Assembly (NCBI GenBank): GCA_964035575.1
Contig: OZ037871.1
Location: 744,001 to 808,000, forward strand
DNA: 64,000 nucleotides
Direction: 5' to 3'
Source of the DNA: Rhynchopus sp. YZ270_cl-10
Taxonomy: Eukaryota > Euglenozoa > Diplonemea > Diplonemida > Diplonemidae
Positions 62,228 through 64,000 of this stretch are shown here, piece after piece (positions within the stretch are counted from its first letter, which is position 1; each line of letters starts with the position of its first letter). The translations under genes and the position numbers were made by a program. The notes beneath the pieces are model-generated. The model was not told where the DNA came from. It made no database searches and saw nothing but the letters and a program-made list of their open reading frames with translations.

Positions 62228-62293
62228 TGCAGCCCATCACGCCAGTGTCTGTCTGAGGAGTTGGACTGCCACTTTTAATCTTGGGCAAGATAT
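62228..62293 (+). ncRNA. H/ACA-like AGA-box RNA, type S3 (copy 7)
   Basis: GCCCA 62232-62236, TGGGC 62282-62286, AGA 62288-62290. Confidence 0.55.
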
Positions 62294-62334
62294 GTTTTGG
62301 ACAAACTGTTTTCTTTTTGGGGGTTGTTTTTCAT

Positions 62335-62390
62335 TAACCCGCGGAGTGTCAGTGCCTGCGTCCCAGAGGCGTTTGCACTATCAACTTCAC
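62335..62390 (+). mobile_element. H3 insertion between S3 and S4 units, flanked by TTTCAT
   Basis: The spacer between S3 and S4 in other cassettes reads TTTTTCATGTACC without a break. Here 56 bases of H3 (TAACCCGCGGAGTG through ATCAACTTCAC) plus a second TTTCAT are added. TTTCAT at 62329-62334 and 62391-62396 is a 6-bp target duplication. This shows that H3 moves. The copy lacks the 5' half of the family. Confidence 0.7.
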
Positions 62391-62408
62391 TTTCATGTAC
62401 CTATTTCG

Positions 62409-62487
62409 ATGATGACCCATTTTACTTACCTTACATTGTCTGATCCCTTCATTGGTTTGAAGCTAACTTACCTGTCAAATCGTCTGA
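62409..62487 (+). ncRNA. Box C/D RNA, type S4 (copy 8)
   Basis: Box C 62409-62415, box D 62484-62487. Confidence 0.6.
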
Positions 62488-62528
62488 GCACATCTGCGGA
62501 CATGTCTGTGTGTGGGTCTGTTCACGTC

Positions 62529-62618
62529 ACACCGAATGATGACCAAATACGATAAGAGTACCTGAGCCTTCTGGCATTGCTGAGAACTTCGAGTATTTTT
62601 AAATACACCTGACAGTGT
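62529..62618 (+). ncRNA. Box C/D RNA, type S5 (copy 5)
   Basis: Box C 62536-62542, box D 62609-62612, outer ACAC/GTGT stem. Confidence 0.58.
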
Positions 62619-62680
62619 TGCACGCCCTCGCTTGCTGTTGGGTGGGGTCACCCTTCTCACTTCACTCACTCTAAACCCCC

Positions 62681-62752
62681 ACGCTGTGATGATCATCCAT
62701 TTCATACTGTCCTCCGATGCTGACAACTTTATGTGGTTTAATTTCTGAGCGT
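62681..62752 (+). ncRNA. Box C/D RNA, type S1 (copy 8)
   Basis: Box C 62686-62692, box D 62745-62748, perfect ACGC/GCGU stem. Confidence 0.75.
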
Positions 62753-62773
62753 CTTCCCCTCCACATGCTCTCT

Positions 62774-62847
62774 GTGTGTATGATGATTATCCATTCTCAT
62801 AGCGTTCCGATGGCGACAAAGACTTGTGGTTTAATTCTGACACACAC
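62774..62847 (+). ncRNA. Box C/D RNA, type S2 (copy 8)
   Basis: Box C 62780-62786, box D 62837-62840. Confidence 0.75.
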
Positions 62848-62870
62848 ACGCACTGTACATCCGAAACTTC

Positions 62871-62936
62871 TGCAGCCCATCACGCCAGTGTCTGTCTGAG
62901 GAGTTGGACAGCCACTTTTAATCTTGGGCAAGATAT
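62871..62936 (+). ncRNA. H/ACA-like AGA-box RNA, type S3 (copy 8)
   Basis: GCCCA 62875-62879, TGGGC 62925-62929, AGA 62931-62933. Confidence 0.55.
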
Positions 62937-62970
62937 GTTTTGAACAAACTACGGTTTCCCCCTCCGACCG

Positions 62971-63049
62971 ATGATGACCCATTTTACTTACCTTACATTG
63001 TCTGATCCCTTCATTGGTTTGAAGCTAACTTACCTGTCAAATCGTCTGA
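62971..63049 (+). ncRNA. Box C/D RNA, type S4 (copy 9), last of its cluster
   Basis: Box C 62971-62977, box D 63046-63049. The cluster-ending sequence TTGTACGTCATAACTCTTGG follows, and the myosin gene starts 139 bases later. Confidence 0.6.
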
Positions 63050-63101
63050 GCACTTGTACGTCATAACTCTTGGGAAGATCTTGGGCAGGATTCGTTTTGA
63101 A

Positions 63102-63163
63102 GGCAAGATCCCCTTCCCCCCCTTCCCCACCCACCACCCACACCCTCTTCATGACCCTTTCAG
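63102..63163 (+). promoter_or_regulatory. Pyrimidine tract with CCCTTTCAG, candidate splice-leader acceptor
   Basis: A C/T-rich stretch ends in AG at 63162-63163, 24 bases before the myosin ATG. Trans-splicing or a 5'UTR intron would both fit. Confidence 0.5.
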
Positions 63164-63187
63164 AAGCGACAAAGAAGAGCAGAGAAG

Positions 63188-64000
63188 ATGGCGGCATCGC
63201 CGGGTGGTGCCCGCTTCGGGCAGTTCGAAGTAGGTGTCATGAGCTTCTTCCCTCACAAGGAGGACTCATGGCTGCTGGGGAAGGTCGAGGAGAAGAACGA
63301 CGACAGCGTGAACGTGGTGTGGGTTGACGAGGAGGGTGGTGTTGTGGGCGATGAGGGCAACAACACACACGCAGTCTCTACAGCAGACCTCGCGCCTGTC
63401 GTCGATGGATCTCTCGACGAGATTCGCGATCTGATCGACATGCCGTACCTGCACGAGGCTGTTCTCCTGCACCACATCCGCAAACGCTACTGGGAGGACA
63501 TGGTGTACACCAACATCGGCCCCATCGTTCTTGCGGTCAACCCCTACAACTTCAACATCTCGCACTACACTAATGAAAACATGGCGAAGTACATCGAAGA
63601 AAAACAGTCTGCTCTGAACTCCGGCTCAAAACAGATTACTCATCTCTGGTCCGTTGCGCACGAGGCGTACTGGAATATGAAGCTCTTCGACAAACCACAG
63701 TCGATTCTGGTGAGTGGTGAGTCCGGTGCAGGCAAGACTGAGGCAGCGAAGATCGTCGCCGCCTATTTGGCGGCCTGTTCGACGTACACACTGGATGCAG
63801 AGCAGAAGGAGAGCGCCCTGGCGGTGACGAGAAAGGTAGTCGCCACATCCCCGATCCTCGAGGCCTTTGGAAACGCCAAGACCGTCCGCAACGATAACTC
63901 CTCGCGCTTCGGGAAATTTATGAAAATTCGGTTTTCCTCCTCCGGCATGCTTCAGGGGACCTACACGAAGCACTACCTTCTCGAGAAGTCTCGTATCGTG
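63188..64000 (+). CDS. Myosin heavy chain, N-terminal part, cut by window end
   Basis: The reading frame is open from 63188 to the window end (271 residues seen). After an N-terminal SH3-like region (FFPHKEDSWLLGKVEEKNDDSVNVVW) the motor domain begins: DMPYLHEAVLLHHIRKRYWEDMVYTNIGPIVLAVNPY, the P-loop GESGAGKTEAAK (63718-63753) and switch I NDNSSRFGKF (63890-63919). All key nucleotide-binding residues so far are intact, so an active actin motor is expected. The class cannot be given without the rest of the head and the tail. A splice-acceptor-like tract lies 24 bases upstream and a small-RNA cluster just before that. Confidence 0.95.
   Translation, partial: MAASPGGARFGQFEVGVMSFFPHKEDSWLLGKVEEKNDDSVNVVWVDEEGGVVGDEGNNTHAVSTADLAPVVDGSLDEIRDLIDMPYLHEAVLLHHIRKRYWEDMVYTNIGPIVLAVNPYNFNISHYTNENMAKYIEEKQSALNSGSKQITHLWSVAHEAYWNMKLFDKPQSILVSGESGAGKTEAAKIVAAYLAACSTYTLDAEQKESALAVTRKVVATSPILEAFGNAKTVRNDNSSRFGKFMKIRFSSSGMLQGTYTKHYLLEKSRIV

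Overview
The window is nuclear DNA from a unicellular flagellated eukaryote. All 19 protein-coding genes I can support lie on the plus strand. Several have cis introns with GTATG donors. The intergenic DNA is AT-rich, while conserved housekeeping genes have GC-rich third codon positions. Four features point, with moderate confidence, to a euglenozoan-like excavate: unidirectional gene order; alpha-tubulin and cathepsin L close to kinetoplastid forms; pyrimidine tracts ending in AG just upstream of several start codons; and repeated clusters mixing box C/D RNAs with a single-hairpin RNA that ends in an AGA box. The cis introns are more frequent than in known trypanosomatids, so a euglenid, diplonemid or early kinetoplastid relative is more likely than a trypanosomatid. 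No rRNA, complete tRNA or spliced-leader gene was seen.

Layout: 1-866 is part of an AT-rich mobile element. 1.8-6.4 kb and 18.9-23.3 kb hold two copies of a segmental duplication. Each has small-RNA cassettes, a surface beta-propeller protein gene with a Thr/Pro stalk and one membrane helix, and more cassettes. Between them lie a large LamG-repeat protein gene (6.8-11.0 kb), a four-exon metacaspase-like gene that lacks the catalytic cysteine (11.7-16.7 kb) and a small single-membrane-helix protein gene. From 23.4 to 30.5 kb is a run of highly conserved genes: alpha-tubulin, cathepsin L, polyubiquitin and ribosomal protein L3. Then follow a PAM2-containing Q-rich protein (32.1 kb), a MAP-kinase-kinase-like kinase (37.1 kb), an F-actin capping beta subunit fused to two WW domains and a SAM domain (39.1 kb), two large proteins of unknown function (44.2 and 49.5 kb), an LSD1-type zinc-finger protein, a Tctex-type dynein light chain, a cold-shock-like protein with an Arg/Asp repeat, ribonucleotide reductase small subunit, and the start of a myosin heavy chain cut by the window end.

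The most interesting content is non-coding. A five-gene small-RNA cassette (types S1-S5; 38 units in six clusters) recurs directly upstream of protein genes. A family of hairpins (H1) has variable but self-complementary stems, often an ACGAGAG-like loop, and often a CATCTTATAAACTTTTC-like tail. It recurs between genes and in introns, always on the coding strand. A short element (H3) carries a tRNA-like T-arm, and one copy sits inside a small-RNA cassette flanked by a 6-bp duplication. Several inverted-repeat elements carry different palindromic subterminal repeats (ACCTGGTCA, ATGCGCAT, ACAAGTGA), and two of them share interior sequence.
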